Positions 5,110 to 5,448 of a stretch of DNA of 5,448 bases are shown piece after piece (positions within the stretch are counted from its first letter, which is position 1; the number at the start of each line of letters is the position of its first letter). The notes beneath the pieces are model-generated. The model had not been told where the DNA came from. It made no database searches and saw nothing but the letters and a program-made list of their open reading frames with translations. The stretch is taken from positions 1 to 5,448 of the forward strand of contig JAGNTI010000099.1 of NCBI GenBank assembly GCA_017987615.1, read 5' to 3'. This DNA is from Sediminibacterium sp. (GTDB lineage Bacteria > Bacteroidota > Bacteroidia > Chitinophagales > Chitinophagaceae). Made by a program: the position numbers and the translations under genes.

Positions 5110-5448
5110 TGCTAACTTAATGGTTTGCGCTAAATCTGCTAAATGCATTTTAGTCATTTTGTCTGAAGTAGAAGCTAATGCAGCGTTCACAGTGCCTTTT
5201 AAAGCAACCATTTGAGCGCGTGCAATGCTGTTTACATCACTACGGCTATTGTAACCAGATCCGTAAGGATTGTTACCGCCGCCACCGCCACCAAAGCTAA
5301 TGGTGATACCACCTGCACTTGGTTTAGGATTGATGATTGCATCTAATTTATCTACATAGCTCTTTTGTAGCATTCTGCGGTACATATCAACTGCTTTGCC
5401 AGACTTCAATTCGCTAAATAAATCGTTTTGTAAATCGTTGATCATTTC
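5095..5448 (-). CDS. C-terminal end of a probable zinc-dependent metalloprotease (Met-zincin/DUF5117 type), partial
   Basis: The frame is open to the right edge (the last in-window codon is GAA, before the Met at 5445), so the Met is probably internal and this is the last 117 residues of a longer protein. Numbering from that Met, it shows NDLQNDLFSELKSG (4-16), YRRMLQKSYVDKL (22-34), a Gly-rich linker with six consecutive glycines (52-57) and an alpha-helical tail containing SDVNSIARAQ (69-78) and ending ALDPK. The pattern of YRRxLQ, a low-complexity linker and then SDV-x3-AR resembles, from memory, the C-termini of large secreted Bacteroidota metalloproteases with DUF5117/DUF4953/DUF5118 domains. 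The HExxH site would be outside the window, so the catalytic claim is inference. A strong terminator follows 40 bases after the stop. Coding status is sure; family is moderately sure. Confidence 0.6.
   Translation of the reverse strand, partial: EMINDLQNDLFSELKSGKAVDMYRRMLQKSYVDKLDAIINPKPSAGGITISFGGGGGGNNPYGSGYNSRSDVNSIARAQMVALKGTVNAALASTSDKMTKMHLADLAQTIKLALDPK

Noticed and set aside
4715..5215. Frames on either strand over the reductase start and the intergenic region (4715-4987 minus, 4768-4950 plus, 4955-5215 plus)
   Set aside because: They overlap clear coding sequence or cross the strong terminator at 5023-5055, and have no family resemblance.
1..5448. CRISPR arrays, insertion sequences, tRNA or rRNA genes, riboswitches, toxin-antitoxin or defence genes
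   Set aside because: I looked for repeats, terminal inverted repeats, cloverleaf-like sequence and typical proteins and saw none; the genes are standard chromosomal ones and the intergenic gaps are all under 200 bases.

Overview
The window looks like an ordinary chromosomal segment of a Bacteroidota bacterium, probably Chitinophagaceae-like. Base composition is AT-leaning. Gene starts lack Shine-Dalgarno sequences, and several gene fronts carry matches to the Bacteroidota -7 element TAnnTTTG. The protein set fits this: a single-chain glycyl-tRNA synthetase, an exported Xaa-Pro aminopeptidase, and the tail of what looks like a Met-zincin/DUF5117-type metalloprotease. The taxon is inferred from these traits and not from a database match.

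Layout, left to right. (a) Positions 1-255, minus strand: the N-terminal part of a di-haem cytochrome-c peroxidase (CCP/MauG family), cut by the window edge just after its first CxxCH haem site. (b) A short divergent promoter region, then on the plus strand dtd (D-aminoacyl-tRNA deacylase, 330-782) and a MazG-like nucleotide pyrophosphohydrolase (782-1108). These two overlap by one base (TAATG), so they form a two-gene quality-control operon. (c) A strong symmetric terminator (1155-1187) between this operon and a convergent minus-strand gene, pepP-like Xaa-Pro aminopeptidase with a signal peptide (1208-2611). (d) A divergent intergenic region of about 110 bp with a 19-bp perfect palindrome in the putative pepP promoter and a -7 box only 6 bases ahead of the glyS ATG. 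(e) glyS (2725-4203, plus), whose stop codon overlaps the stop codon of a minus-strand ferredoxin-NADP-reductase-like flavoprotein (4200-4925). (f) An intergenic stretch with a strong terminator (5023-5055), then the C-terminal 117 residues of a minus-strand protein running off the right edge, most likely a zinc-dependent metalloprotease.

The genes are mostly housekeeping: tRNA charging and proofreading, nucleotide-pool cleaning, peptide turnover, and redox. They do not form one pathway. I found no mobile element, CRISPR array, tRNA/rRNA gene, phage gene or defence system, and no convincing new biological system. The points worth a second look are small: a probably leaderless glyS mRNA, a palindrome inside a promoter spacer, tail-to-tail overlapping stop codons without a terminator, and an unusual cysteine cluster in the reductase.
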